Shown here: in pieces, positions 8,575 to 16,844 of the stretch
Position numbering within the stretch: position 1 is the first letter of the stretch
How the letters are laid out: every line of letters starts with the position of its first letter
Assembly (NCBI RefSeq): GCF_019879105.1
Contig: NZ_CP082247.1
Location: forward strand, 620,001-684,000
From: Natrinema sp. SYSU A 869
GTDB taxonomy: Archaea > Halobacteriota > Halobacteria > Halobacteriales > Natrialbaceae
Reading direction: 5' to 3'
Length of the DNA: 64,000 bases
Translations under genes and position numbers: made by a program
The notes under the pieces: model-generated
The model's input: only the letters and a program-made list of their open reading frames with translations
Told to the model about the DNA's origin: nothing
The model's database searches: none

Positions 8575-9630
8575 CTACGTCCGGCGGGCCCGCACGACCG
8601 AGACCCGCTCGAACCGCGAGCGCGGCACGAGGCCGGACAGCGTTTCCCACGACTCGGCGTAGCCGTCCGCCGTCAGTAGCGAGAGGACGAGTTCGCCGAC
8701 CGCCCCGTAGGTCATCGACGCGAACCCCCAACCCGGTTTTTCAGTCGGGAACGGGCCGTCCTCGCGGGGCTTCCGGACGTCGAGGACCCCACCGAGTCGA
8801 TCGCGCGCCTCGATCGCGAGGTCCACGGCCTCGTCGTACCGCGTGAGCGGGAACTCCCGGTTGTCGACCACGAACAGGGCGGGCACGTCGCTGTCGTCGA
8901 ACGCGGGCCGGACCGCGGTGCGCCCCGCTTCGGTCAACAGACTGACGACGTCGACCGTCGATCCCTCGCCGCTGATCGCATCCGTATACCGCAGGACTGC
9001 CCCGCCGTTGTCGGGATCGAACGCCCCCTCGTGGGGAAACGCGTCGGCGTCATGGCCCGCATAGTACTCGACGATGCCGGCCGTCCGGAGCTCGGCGTTG
9101 ATGCCGCGCGAGAGCAACACCCCGTCGAGCGTGATACTCGAGGGGGCAGAGAGGCGCACTAGGTCGGCCGATTCGCTGTCGGCGCTTGCGAACACGTCCT
9201 CCTCGATCGCGAGCCGGATCGGCCCGAGCGGCGTCTCGGCGAGCGGTTCGATCGCATCCAGTGCGGCGTCGAGCTCCGCCCGCGGGACGGTGATGGAGGC
9301 GGCGACGACCTCACCGGTGTCCTCGAACGGATCGTACGTGACTTGCCCGGTCAGCGTTCGGATCCGCTCGCGGACCTGCTCGAGGCGGGCGCCGACGTGG
9401 CCCCGCTCGAGTTCCGACTGGCCCTCCGGCGTCAGACAGCGCCCCTTCCCGGGTATTTTCTTGGTATAGCCGGCGTCGTCCAGGTTCGAGAGCATGAGGC
9501 GCACGGTGCGGCTCTTGATGGAATACCCGTGCCGGTTCAGCAGGTCGACCAGCCGGATACTACCGATCGGTTCGTGACCGTCGATGAGGCGGAGGAGATC
9601 GTACGCTCGACGGTCGAGATTCTCGGGCAT
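8575..9630 (-). CDS. NrpR-like nitrogen repressor
   Basis: 351 residues. The N-terminal 75 residues are a winged helix (RLVDLLNRHGYSIKSRTVRL, then LTPEGQSELERG), followed by one NrpR (DUF128) effector domain, recognisable by SSITLDGVLLSRGI, TAGIVEYY, TDAISGEGSTVDVVSLL and a late FASMTYGAVGE. In methanogens NrpR represses nitrogen-assimilation genes and is released by 2-oxoglutarate. This protein has one effector domain rather than the two of some homologues. It lies convergent to the ureohydrolase and divergent from the symporter, whose promoters share an NrpR-like operator. The start at 9630 follows a TATA-like cgtttatt; upstream in-frame ATGs would extend across the symporter promoter. Confidence 0.85.
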   Translation of the reverse strand: MPENLDRRAYDLLRLIDGHEPIGSIRLVDLLNRHGYSIKSRTVRLMLSNLDDAGYTKKIPGKGRCLTPEGQSELERGHVGARLEQVRERIRTLTGQVTYDPFEDTGEVVAASITVPRAELDAALDAIEPLAETPLGPIRLAIEEDVFASADSESADLVRLSAPSSITLDGVLLSRGINAELRTAGIVEYYAGHDADAFPHEGAFDPDNGGAVLRYTDAISGEGSTVDVVSLLTEAGRTAVRPAFDDSDVPALFVVDNREFPLTRYDEAVDLAIEARDRLGGVLDVRKPREDGPFPTEKPGWGFASMTYGAVGELVLSLLTADGYAESWETLSGLVPRSRFERVSVVRARRT

Positions 9631-9732
9631 AGCCCTACGGCTCTCCCAGAGTCCAATAAACGTATCCGTCGTCGGGCCAGGCCGGACGCGGCGGCCCACG
9701 GCCGCCCGACGGACTCCCATGATAGAAACTGT

Positions 9733-9762
9733 TAAATACCATAATGTGGCAATCCTTTTCCA
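9733..9762 (+). promoter_or_regulatory. TATA box and NrpR-type operator of the symporter
   Basis: TATA-like ttaaatacc, then 6 bp, then TGGCAATCCTTTTCCA (9747-9762), i.e. GGCA-N6-TTCC. The right half equals the methanococcal NrpR half-site and the left half equals the operator at 6219. TATA-to-operator spacing is identical at both promoters, so a bound repressor would block the transcription start region. Confidence 0.65.
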
Positions 9763-11195
9763 TGGTAGTGTCGCCCATTGACACAGGTGTACTGACACTC
9801 TACATGCTCGGCCTGCTCGCTGTCGGGTACTGGGGGTATCAAAAATCGGACACGCTCGACGACTATCTCGTTGCGGGTCGGAACATTCCGATCTGGATGT
9901 ACATACCCGTCATGTCGGCCGTCATCCTCGGCGGCGCCTCGACGATCGGCGGTGGCGGCCTCGGCTACCAGAACGGGATCTCCGGGGCGTGGCTCGTCAT
10001 TATGCTCGGGCTCGGCACCATCGCGCTTGGGCTCCTGATATCGACGAATCTCGCCAGTCTCAAGGCCTATTCGCTCGGCGAGGTCCTCGAGCGGCGGTAC
10101 GACCGCTACTCCGGGACGATCGGGGCCGTCATTGCCGGGATCTACGCGCTCACGCTCGCGATCACGCAGACGATCGCGATCGGCAAGGTGTTGAGCGTCC
10201 TGTTCGGCTTCGAGCAGAACACGATGATTCTGGCTGCCGGGGCCATCGTCATCAGTTACACGATGCTGGGCGGAATGCTCTCCGTGACGATCACCGACTT
10301 CGTCCAGTGGTGTATCATGACGGTCGGAATCTTCTTCCTCGCCCTGCCGCTCGGCCTGGACGCCGTCGGCGGTTTCTCCGGCCTCGCGGCCGAACTGAAT
10401 CCCTCGTACTTCGATATCACCGCGATCGGGTGGCAGACGATTGCCAGCTATTTCCTGCTGTACGTCCTCGGCATCATGATTGGTCAGGACGTCTGGCAGC
10501 GGGTCTTTACGGCCGACTCGACGGAGACCGCCCGCACGGGCACGATCGCGGCCGGGTCGTTCGCCGTCGTCTACGGAATCGTCACCGCCCTCCTCGGGGC
10601 GATCGCCGTCGTGCTCCTCCCGAACCTCGCGGATCCCGAACTCGCGCTCCCGCGGTTGATCCTGGAAATCGTGCCGGTCGGCTTCTCGGGTCTCATCCTC
10701 GCGGGCTTCATCTCGGCGATGATGTCGACCGCGGACTCGGCGCTGCTCGCCTCGAGTACCCTGTTCACGAATGACGTGTACAAACGCTTCGTCAATCCCG
10801 ACGCCTCGGACGAGACCTATGCGCGCGTCTCCCGTACACTCATCCTCGTACTCGGCGTCGTGATGGTCTACGCGGCGATCGCGATCGGCAACGTTGTCCA
10901 GGCTCTGTCGCTGACCTATGCCCTGCTGAGCGGAAGCATCTTCGTGCCCATCTTCGCGGCGTTCTTTTGGGAGAGGGCGACGTGGCAAGGCGCCCTCTCA
11001 TCAATCTTCATCAGCGCGACCGTCGTGATCGCGACCATCTGGCTGCACGGCTTCGCGTCGAACCTCCCGATCATCTACGGCCTAGCCACGAGCGTGGTTT
11101 CGTTCACAACAGTGAGTCTCCTCACCGGGCCGCCCGCACAGGAGAAACTCAGCGCCTGGGTCGACAGCCTCGACTCGTCGCCATCTGCTGACTGA
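9762..11195 (+). CDS. sodium:solute symporter (SSS family)
   Basis: 477 residues, about 13 hydrophobic segments, typical of the SSSF (PutP/PanF-like) family. Marks are DDYLVAGRNIPIW near residue 30 and GFISAMMSTADSALLASST near 330, the sodium-site segment of the LeuT fold. It imports an organic solute with Na+; next to the ureohydrolase and transaminase the likely cargo is a guanidino acid, polyamine or omega-amino acid. I prefer the ATG at 9762 over 9744 because the latter sits inside the operator region. An NrpR-type site controls it. Confidence 0.88.
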   Translation: MVVSPIDTGVLTLYMLGLLAVGYWGYQKSDTLDDYLVAGRNIPIWMYIPVMSAVILGGASTIGGGGLGYQNGISGAWLVIMLGLGTIALGLLISTNLASLKAYSLGEVLERRYDRYSGTIGAVIAGIYALTLAITQTIAIGKVLSVLFGFEQNTMILAAGAIVISYTMLGGMLSVTITDFVQWCIMTVGIFFLALPLGLDAVGGFSGLAAELNPSYFDITAIGWQTIASYFLLYVLGIMIGQDVWQRVFTADSTETARTGTIAAGSFAVVYGIVTALLGAIAVVLLPNLADPELALPRLILEIVPVGFSGLILAGFISAMMSTADSALLASSTLFTNDVYKRFVNPDASDETYARVSRTLILVLGVVMVYAAIAIGNVVQALSLTYALLSGSIFVPIFAAFFWERATWQGALSSIFISATVVIATIWLHGFASNLPIIYGLATSVVSFTTVSLLTGPPAQEKLSAWVDSLDSSPSAD

Positions 11196-11309
11196 CCCGC
11201 TCGCTCGCCAGCTACTCGAGCGCTACGACGCGGGCCCACAGCGAGCGCGCGGCTAGTCGTCTGCATCTGCTCTCGCGGGCGGCACGCCAGCGGCCGAGCC
11301 GGGTGTGCT

Positions 11310-11615
11310 CGTGGAGGTGTGCCACCACCTGAGGCCGACAACAATCTGGTCGTCGACACCCATAAGAAGGTGATAATGACGATTGGGGATATGTCAAACT
11401 ACACCACCCCAGTCGTCGACCGGAGAGACCCAACGAGCGGGTAAACCATCTACCACCACGACCGCGTCCGAACAGCCCGCGGTCAGCCCCATGTGTCCAA
11501 TCGCTGCTAGCATCTGATCCGGAAGTTCCTCGGTTACAAGGAAGAACAGGTCGGGACACCGGGGACCGCCGATCACTGTCTCGACGCGGTTCGCTACGCC
11601 TGTATGGGGGCCAGC
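11310..11615 (+). pseudogene. terminase large subunit 3' remnant
   Basis: Nucleotide-level similarity to the end of the terL gene at 19780-20104, including gaggccgac..caatctg, aagaaggt and FLGYK then ADHCLDAVRYACM in the final frame. Several frameshifts and a TGA just before the last block make it unreadable. It is followed by the ~100-bp repeat also found downstream of terL, so this is a decayed copy of the same module end. Confidence 0.7.
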
Positions 11616-11688
11616 GACCAGGTGGGGCGCCGCAGTGGGGCCGCAGGCGTCGAGTCACGGCCCGCCACCAGTGGCGGACGTCCGGCCC

Positions 11689-11790
11689 TGCGCTCCCAGC
11701 GGCTGGGGGCACGAACGGCCGGTACGCGACCGAGCCCCACGGCTGGCGTGGTCACACTCTCTGTCTCTCGTCCAAATCGCGGCCTCGAGC
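11689..11790 (+). repeat. ~100-bp repeat R, copy 1
   Basis: Contains gctcccagcggctgggggca, gcgaccgagccccacggctg and ctctctgtctctcgtcc. Further copies lie at 20593-20699 and 21275-21360 in the same orientation. All three lie downstream of terL-type sequence. Function unknown; it marks the module edge. Confidence 0.7.
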
Positions 11791-12134
11791 GGAAGACCAG
11801 TGGTGCTCGGCTCGCTGTCAGTGCCGGGCAGATGCGGAGTCGCCATGATCTGTGACCGTGTCCGTCTCGGTGGGGACTGGCACTTTCACCTCAGTTAGCT
11901 GCTGGGCGGGCTGATCGAGAGGGCTGACGCTCGGTGACGGTAGTGATGCCAGCCAAGTCCTGCTGCGCAACAACCCACGATAGGCTCGTCTCGCGCCGCC
12001 AGGGTGACAGCGTCACTCGTCGCGATCGGACGTGATCACGGAGAAGACCTGCCCGGAACGGAACGCCCTCGAGAGGGGAGAGGTGGGGGTTTAAGCACAG
12101 CCCTGTGGCCCGTTCCCACGGAGGACGACCAACG
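11791..12134. other. GC-rich non-coding stretch
   Basis: No recognisable gene. A TATA-like gggtttaagc at about 12086-12096 probably serves the small gene at 12135. Confidence 0.35.
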
Positions 12135-12434
12135 ATGCCTGACCGACACACTGCCCTCACTGACCGACGACGCGAGCGAGCACCGTTTGAACCGGGCGAC
12201 CGGGTCCGCATCTCGATCGCTGAGCCTGACGATGTCGACCGCCGCCACAATGGCAAGTGGGGGACTGTCGAGAACGTAGTGGGTGGCGACGACCTGGACG
12301 AGCTGTTGGAGCTGGACGATCCACGGCAGTCGTGGTGTGTCGATGTGCGGACCGACGACGGCATGCTGGTCCCGTCCCATCCGCACGATCTTCGCCCGCT
12401 CGGCACAGACGGCAAGCGGGAAGATGGTCCCTGA
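12135..12434 (+). CDS. small SH3/KOW-like hypothetical protein
   Basis: 99 residues. After a charged start (MPDRHTALTDRRRERAP) comes a compact beta-rich unit: FEPGDRVRISI, GKWGTVENVVGG and WCVDVRTDDGMLVPSHPHDL. The pattern of a GDRVRI strand followed by a G-x-GTV turn is that of KOW/SH3-type barrels that bind nucleic acid or proteins. I do not recognise a named family. It stands alone amid provirus debris, preceded by a TATA-like ttaagc about 40 bp upstream. The ATG at 12135 is preferred because it fits that promoter and removes an unsupported 10-residue extension. Confidence 0.6.
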   Translation: MPDRHTALTDRRRERAPFEPGDRVRISIAEPDDVDRRHNGKWGTVENVVGGDDLDELLELDDPRQSWCVDVRTDDGMLVPSHPHDLRPLGTDGKREDGP

Positions 12435-13398
12435 GTGATCCGGCCCGACTCTTGTCGCGGCCGCCATCGACTCGCTCGAGCGGCGGCAGCGATTTCACTC
12501 GTGGGTGGGTCTCGTGGATGGGTGCACTCTAGGCGCTCCATCCATGCAGACCGAGCTGCCTGCCTCCGATGACGCCCGTAGCGCCCTCGTCCTGTCTGGC
12601 ACTGCTCGAGACCTCGCAAGTAGCTCAACCGACAGGGCACTGCTATCGCCGATGCGATCCAGGCGCTCTAAGACGGGGCCGACAAGTCCCACATTCGCAC
12701 TACGGCACGGCCTGCATACATGCGAGTTGCAGATGGGCGGCTCTGCGCACGCCTGCAGCGACACCCGGTCTGTCAGAGCGAGCAGTACAACGGTCTCTGA
12801 CTGGGTATCGGTTCTGACCGCATTCGCTCCGTCCGACGCCCACGCGCGGACGCTATCAACTTCACGGGTCGCGAGATGCCGCACAGATGAATGTGGCGAC
12901 ACGGAGTGAGCGCCAGTACGATGAGCCACCGAGGCGTGGAACAACTCGCGATTGTCTTTGCTCATAGCCGACCAGGGGGCAGGTCCTCCCAGCCCGCGCC
13001 GCGATCGATTGGCCACAGCCCGTGGTCACCCAAGCGCGTGGCAGTGGCCGTCGCTGCTGGCGACGGCGTCCGATCGCGCCGCGAGCGGCGCCTGACGGCG
13101 TGGGAGCAGCGAGTGCGCGGGCGATGACCCGAGTCCGCCTTGGGCGCTTGAGCGCCAGGGTGGCAGCACCGGTAGTCGCATCTGGGCACACGCGGCCGCC
13201 ACCCCAGCAGGGGCTCTCGCACTGTCCGCTACTCCCGGCTCGAGACAGGCCGTTCCCACCCAAAGCGGCCGCTGGACGGCTGGTACTGTGGAACAGCCAG
13301 AGACACACATCGTTCCGCTGGAACAGGCCGGTCACCGCCTGCACACGGTTGTATGGATCGGTAATATTATATCAGATCGCAGGATGCTAACTAGTTAC
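12435..13398. other. long GC-rich stretch without a clear gene
   Basis: Frames are open on both strands because of high GC, but no protein pattern, start context or known motif convinces me. A TATA-like taatattatat at 13360-13371 belongs to the gene at 13399. Probably remains of the provirus-like element. Confidence 0.4.
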
Positions 13399-13743
13399 AT
13401 GGTTGGGAATGCCACCCGGAACGTCGAAATGCAGCACTTGTCCAAGAACGTTCTCTGTGAGATACTCTCGCACGAACGGCGCCGGTTCACCCTGTACTGC
13501 CTTGAGAGATATCGGACTCCGATGGCACTCGCCGATCTAGCCGACGAAGTAGCACGCTTGGAATATGATGCCGCGACGCTTCTGCAGATCCCAGGTGAAG
13601 ATGTGAAGGAGATCTATCTGGACCTCTATCATTCTCATATCCCGAAGCTGGAAGAAGCAAACCTCCTTGAATACTCTCAAGAAGAGGACACGGTGTATCT
13701 CACATACGAACTCTCCGATCTCAATTTAAGTGAGATTATCTGA
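13399..13743 (+). CDS. haloarchaeal winged-helix protein (DUF7344-like)
   Basis: 114 residues. Core: VLCEILSHERRRFTLYCLER (helix 1), MALADLADEVARLE, then DLYHSHIPKLEEANLLEYSQ (recognition helix and wing). This order is that of the large haloarchaeal HTH family called DUF7344, usually short regulators near mobile or surface genes. TATA-like taatattatat ends about 28 bp before the ATG at 13399; the ATG at 13384 is possible, and 13429 would remove part of the basic start. A relative, frameshifted, lies at 48683-49056. Confidence 0.75.
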   Translation: MVGNATRNVEMQHLSKNVLCEILSHERRRFTLYCLERYRTPMALADLADEVARLEYDAATLLQIPGEDVKEIYLDLYHSHIPKLEEANLLEYSQEEDTVYLTYELSDLNLSEII

Positions 13744-14242
13744 CTTCTTCGGAGTGGGCGTGACGCTCACCGACCTCGCCGAAGGCCACATTCGGGTTGC
13801 CGGTCTTGATTTCGACCGTTCCCAGCTCATTCACCGCAGCATCTGGGCCGATGCTCACATACCCTCGTTCGCCGCGAGCGCTACCGTCTCCCTGGTCGCC
13901 ACTATCTTCGATATCGACAGGACGCTGTTTGCCCATCTCAACAGGGGGGGATCGGTCCTGGGTCAGAGCGATCGTGGTGCTAAGTCGCTCTTGTGGAGAC
14001 TGGCGGACGAGTACGTTTACAAACGCCACATACTCCCGCGCTCCGGGCTGAGACGCCGGAAGACAAGAGAGCGGCGATCACTCCGCCGGGTTGTTCAGGC
14101 CAGTTCCGCTGTACTACAGCAGAGCGTGTGGGTTTGTCGCGGCCGTCGGGCGAGGCCGGCGTCTTCGGGTCGGCCTTGTTGCTGGGCACTTGCTTGGGGT
14201 GGCCGGCGATCGCCCCACCGGAGGCCAGCGTGACGCGAGTGG
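13744..14242. other. possible remnant of unknown gene
   Basis: The reverse strand from 14029 to 13736 stays open for 97 codons and ends ..AFGEVGERHAHSEEVR; its second half (RGYVSIGPDAAVNELGTVEI) has a natural amino-acid mix, but I cannot name a family and no promoter is visible. The rest holds nothing I can support. Confidence 0.25.
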
Positions 14243-14818
14243 TCTCGAGCAGTGCAAGCATGGCGCCGGTGGTGATCGCGTGACCCAAAGGGGGCGCCAG
14301 CAGCCAGTGACGGCCTGGGCGCATGAGCTACTCCTCATCGACGGTACCAGAGACGTCGCACGGAACATACCGCTCGCGGGGGATAGTCGGTCGCGTCGCG
14401 GCAGGCTCACTTGGGAGAGTTGGCTCGGCCAGTTCCGCCAGCCGGGTTTCGCCGGCCGCAGTAATTTCGTAGACGCCACCGGTGGTCTGGCGGACGTCGC
14501 CAGTCGACTGCAGGGCGGCACACCGTTGGGCGACCGTCAGTGGATGGGCCTCACAGTGGGCCGCAAGCGGCGCTATTTCGAGCGGACCGTGTGCGGCAAG
14601 CACGGCCAAGGCCGTCTGCCGTGAGCAGGAAGTCATGGCGCAACACGGTATGTAATGGTCTATCATGATATAAATCCCGGGGTGACGTCTCTCCTCGCCC
14701 GGACCGTAAGGCGGTGGCCCTCCCCTCGCCGCCATCGAGACGCACGACCGGACCGGCGACGCTGCCGACACCAGTCCGGACGTCCTGCTCGAGCGCGGCA
14801 CAACGCTGCGCGACCAGC
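14243..14818 (+). repeat. ~580-bp direct repeat, copy A
   Basis: Near-identical to 20692-21277 in the same orientation (from ctcgagcagtgc to ctgcgcgaccagc). It carries a whole wHTH gene on the reverse strand and, 3' of it, a piece of a forward frame (AAIETHDRTGDAAD). Together with copy B it brackets the terminase and Orc1/Cdc6 genes. Confidence 0.85.
14328..14636 (-). CDS. small winged-helix protein, duplicate 1
   Basis: 102 residues: MTSCSRQTALAVLAAHGPLE, APLAAHCEAHPLTVAQRCAA, LQSTGDVRQTTGGVYEITAA, then GETRLAEL. This is a compact winged helix (about residues 5-65) with a flexible tail RERYVPCDVSGTVDEE. A TATA-like atttatatc lies about 30 bp upstream, overlapped by a tatcatgata palindrome that could be an autoregulatory site. 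The copy at 20783-21091 differs at only a few residues. Likely a plasmid or provirus regulator. Confidence 0.72.
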   Translation of the reverse strand: MTSCSRQTALAVLAAHGPLEIAPLAAHCEAHPLTVAQRCAALQSTGDVRQTTGGVYEITAAGETRLAELAEPTLPSEPAATRPTIPRERYVPCDVSGTVDEE

Positions 14819-15135
14819 ACGTCGTCTGCGACGAGTGGTCCGCGACCGAGCGCCACCTCGAGGACGTCCTCGCCTGACATGACCACGGGGAGCGGCCCGC
14901 AGGCCGGCTCTATTGCGAGCATAAACCCGCGCACGGTTGGCTCCTGAGCAACGAGCTGCTCGAGGTTTCGTCACGGGCAGCTACGCGCTGCGCGACGGCC
15001 CTCGCCTGTGGTCACCCGTGGCGAGCCACCGACCGCGACCGCCACTCGGATCACCGGACTCACTATCGGCCGGGCGAGCAGCCGGGCGCTACGTTCATTG
15101 GTGGCACGCGACTACCACGGCTAACCGCGATTCGT
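14637..15135. other. fragmentary region before the Orc1/Cdc6 fragment
   Basis: Holds the wHTH promoter, a start-less forward frame ending at 14876 (VLLERGTTLRDQHVVCDEWS then ATERHLEDVLA) that looks like a broken phage gene, and at 15091-15135 the motif shared with the region in front of the intact Orc1/Cdc6. Confidence 0.4.
15091..15135 (+). repeat. Orc1/Cdc6-upstream motif, copy 1
   Basis: acgttcattggtggcacgcg followed by actaccacgg lies directly before the ATG at 15136. The same block precedes the intact gene (16801-16844), and a weaker version is at 16550-16577 (gttgctagcacgccactccc). The partial dyad (TGG..CCA; ATTG..CAAT in the second copy) makes it a candidate promoter, operator or origin element. 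Confidence 0.5.
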
Positions 15136-15640
15136 ATGAGCAAGTACGACGACCTCTTCGCCGAGACCACGCCGGATGAGAGCGTCTTCGCCGACAAGGG
15201 GGTACTTGATCCCCTCACGAAGCCCGTGGAGATCTCTGCCCGCGACGCCCAGGAACGCGAGTTCGCCAGGATTCTCACTAGCGTCCACGACGGCTACCTC
15301 CCGCCGACGGTCGCGGTGTACGGCCCGCCCGGCATGGGCAAGACGCTGACGACGCGGCGGGTCTGCCGCGAGTTCGCCGCCCGCCACGACGCCGTTGCGG
15401 TGGAGTACGTGAATCTCACGGAGTGTCGGACGCTGTTCAGCGCCGCCAACGAAATTTTGGCCGCGCTGACCGGCGCCAAGAAGGGGGCCTACGAGGGGGT
15501 GGACGGCGTCTTCGCCGGGCTCTGGGCGGCCCTCGCCGACTACCCCGCCTAAACGGTGCTCCTCCTCGATGAGATCGACCACGTCCGCCACGACGCGAAC
15601 GAGTTCCTCTACTGGCTCTTGTGCGGCGAGGGCACCCGCG
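15136..15640 (+). pseudogene. Orc1/Cdc6 5' fragment with nonsense codon
   Basis: Starts MSKYDDLFAETTPDESVFAD and keeps Walker A (VYGPPGMGKTLTTRR) but stops at 15550-15552 (..ADYPA, TAA) where the intact copy continues. Beyond the stop the same frame still reads TVLLLDEIDHVRHD (Walker B), then diverges near 15640 after CGEGTRA. So it has a nonsense mutation plus deletion of the lid and winged-helix half. It may at most yield a 138-residue ATPase stub. Confidence 0.85.
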
Positions 15641-15745
15641 CTTGCGGAAGCAATCGCTGTCGCGTCCACACCTGAACGGCCGACACCGTCGGACACGATG
15701 GTGTATCCACTGCTGTTTAAGGTCGTACGGAGCGAGTATTCAGAT

Positions 15746-15997
15746 ATGGCCACGGATCTCACCGAGCGGGTGCAAGAGATCGCCGACGCACGAGGAAAAC
15801 GCGAATCGGAGATCCTCGAACAAGCCCTCGAGCGTGGCGTCGAAGACCTCTGGATCGAGGTCGTCCTGTCGCGATACGTGAACGACGAAATCGATCGAGA
15901 GACGGCAATCGAACTCGTCGGTCGGGACCGGGTCAAGCGTGCAGAACGCGAACTGCAGGCGGTTTCCGACGATGTGCAGTGGGGGCTCGATGCGTGA
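15746..15997 (+). CDS. antitoxin of a PIN toxin pair
   Basis: 83 residues, mostly helical: MATDLTERVQEIADARGKRE, SEILEQALERGVEDLWIEVV, then YVNDEIDRETAIELVG. The N-terminal half resembles a ribbon-helix-helix-like DNA-binding antitoxin (regularly spaced hydrophobics and EILEQALERG), the C-terminal half a toxin-binding helix pair, the common plan of antitoxins paired with DUF3368 PIN toxins. Its stop (TGA 15995-15997) overlaps the toxin GTG (15994), so translation is coupled. Confidence 0.75.
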   Translation: MATDLTERVQEIADARGKRESEILEQALERGVEDLWIEVVLSRYVNDEIDRETAIELVGRDRVKRAERELQAVSDDVQWGLDA

Positions 15998-16461
15998 GTC
16001 TCGCGGTCGCTGACACGGGGCCCATTATTCATCTCGACGAGATCGATGTGCTCCACGTGCTCTCGACCATCGATCACGTTCTGCTTCCACAGACAGTGTA
16101 CGATGAACTCGCGGCGGGCACGGTTCCGCCTGCGCTCGGCGACATCGAGTACGAACTCGTCGAGGCCGACGCGGCCGCACTCGATGTGGAGTTGGATCCC
16201 GGCGAGACAGCCGCTCTTGCGGTCGCGGCTGAACGTTCAGCGGTGTTTCTGACCGACGACCTTGCAGCCCGGAACGCCGCTGCGGAGCGCGGTGTCGAGG
16301 TGCATGGGTCGATCGGGATTCTCGTGCTCGCGTATAGCCGTGGCGAGCTCAGTAAACCGACGGCGATCGACCACATGCGAGCGCTTCAGGCAGAGACGAG
16401 CTTGTTTATCACGGACGCAGTCGTGGAGCGAGGGATTGCGCTGCTCGAGGCGTCGTCCTGA
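15994..16461 (+). CDS. PIN-domain toxin (DUF3368-like)
   Basis: 155 residues from a GTG that overlaps the antitoxin stop. Metal-site acids: D7 (AVADTGP), E38 (VYDELAAG), E71 (PGETAAL) and D88/D89 (FLTDDLAARNAAAERGVEV). The segment LTDDLAARNAA..GVEVHGSIGIL is the hallmark of DUF3368 PIN proteins. Predicted RNase toxin; it may stabilise the surrounding element. An ATG at 15979 in the same frame is an alternative but would bury more of the antitoxin end. Confidence 0.82.
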   Translation: MSLAVADTGPIIHLDEIDVLHVLSTIDHVLLPQTVYDELAAGTVPPALGDIEYELVEADAAALDVELDPGETAALAVAAERSAVFLTDDLAARNAAAERGVEVHGSIGILVLAYSRGELSKPTAIDHMRALQAETSLFITDAVVERGIALLEASS

Positions 16462-16844
16462 CGTCGGTCGCCCGTGACCCGATCGAACGCGTGCGGTGAG
16501 GTCTCGCCCGAACGTCACCAGTGTGGCTATCGGGCCGGTATGTGAGACGGTCGTTGCTAGCACGCCACTCCCACGGGTACTCCCGACCGCGCTACGATGC
16601 GACGCTCATCAGCGATCCCGAACGGCTGTGCACGACTATGCCGGTGCGTTCGCCCCGCGTTGACCCTGTACGGGCACCAGCAGTCCGACGAGCGCCTGCC
16701 CCGGTATGCGGCAGTCGGCTCGCAGTTGCGTGGGGCACGCCGTCGGCTGCAGCGTCGACCACCGAACCGGTCCGACCGGCACCGGTCGCGCACGGGCGAT
16801 ACGTTCATTGCTGGCACGCCACTACCACGGTCAATTGCGATCGT
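16462..16844. other. Orc1/Cdc6 upstream region, possible origin
   Basis: No gene. Holds two versions of a repeated motif (16550-16577 and 16801-16844), the second ending at the ATG of the Orc1/Cdc6. Initiator genes of haloarchaeal replicons commonly sit beside their origin, so this is the best origin candidate in the window. I do not see classic G-stretch origin recognition boxes or a strong AT-rich unwinding zone. Confidence 0.35.
16801..16844 (+). repeat. Orc1/Cdc6-upstream motif, copy 2
   Basis: acgttcattgctggcacgcc followed by actaccacggtcaattgcg directly ahead of the ATG at 16845; flanking ATTG and CAAT and inner TGG/CCA form an interrupted dyad. Confidence 0.5.

Noticed and set aside
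9732-10988. 418-codon reverse frame opposite the symporter
   Set aside because: Extremely Arg/Asp/Glu-rich antisense of a membrane protein; a shadow.
12600-12700. tRNA-like phrase gtagctcaaccgacagggca
   Set aside because: No acceptor stem and no GTTCRA T-loop at the right distance; chance.
16521-16844. 108-residue extension of the Orc1/Cdc6
   Set aside because: The broken copy at 15136 starts at the same MSKYDDLF, and the extension covers the repeated upstream motif; open only through high GC.
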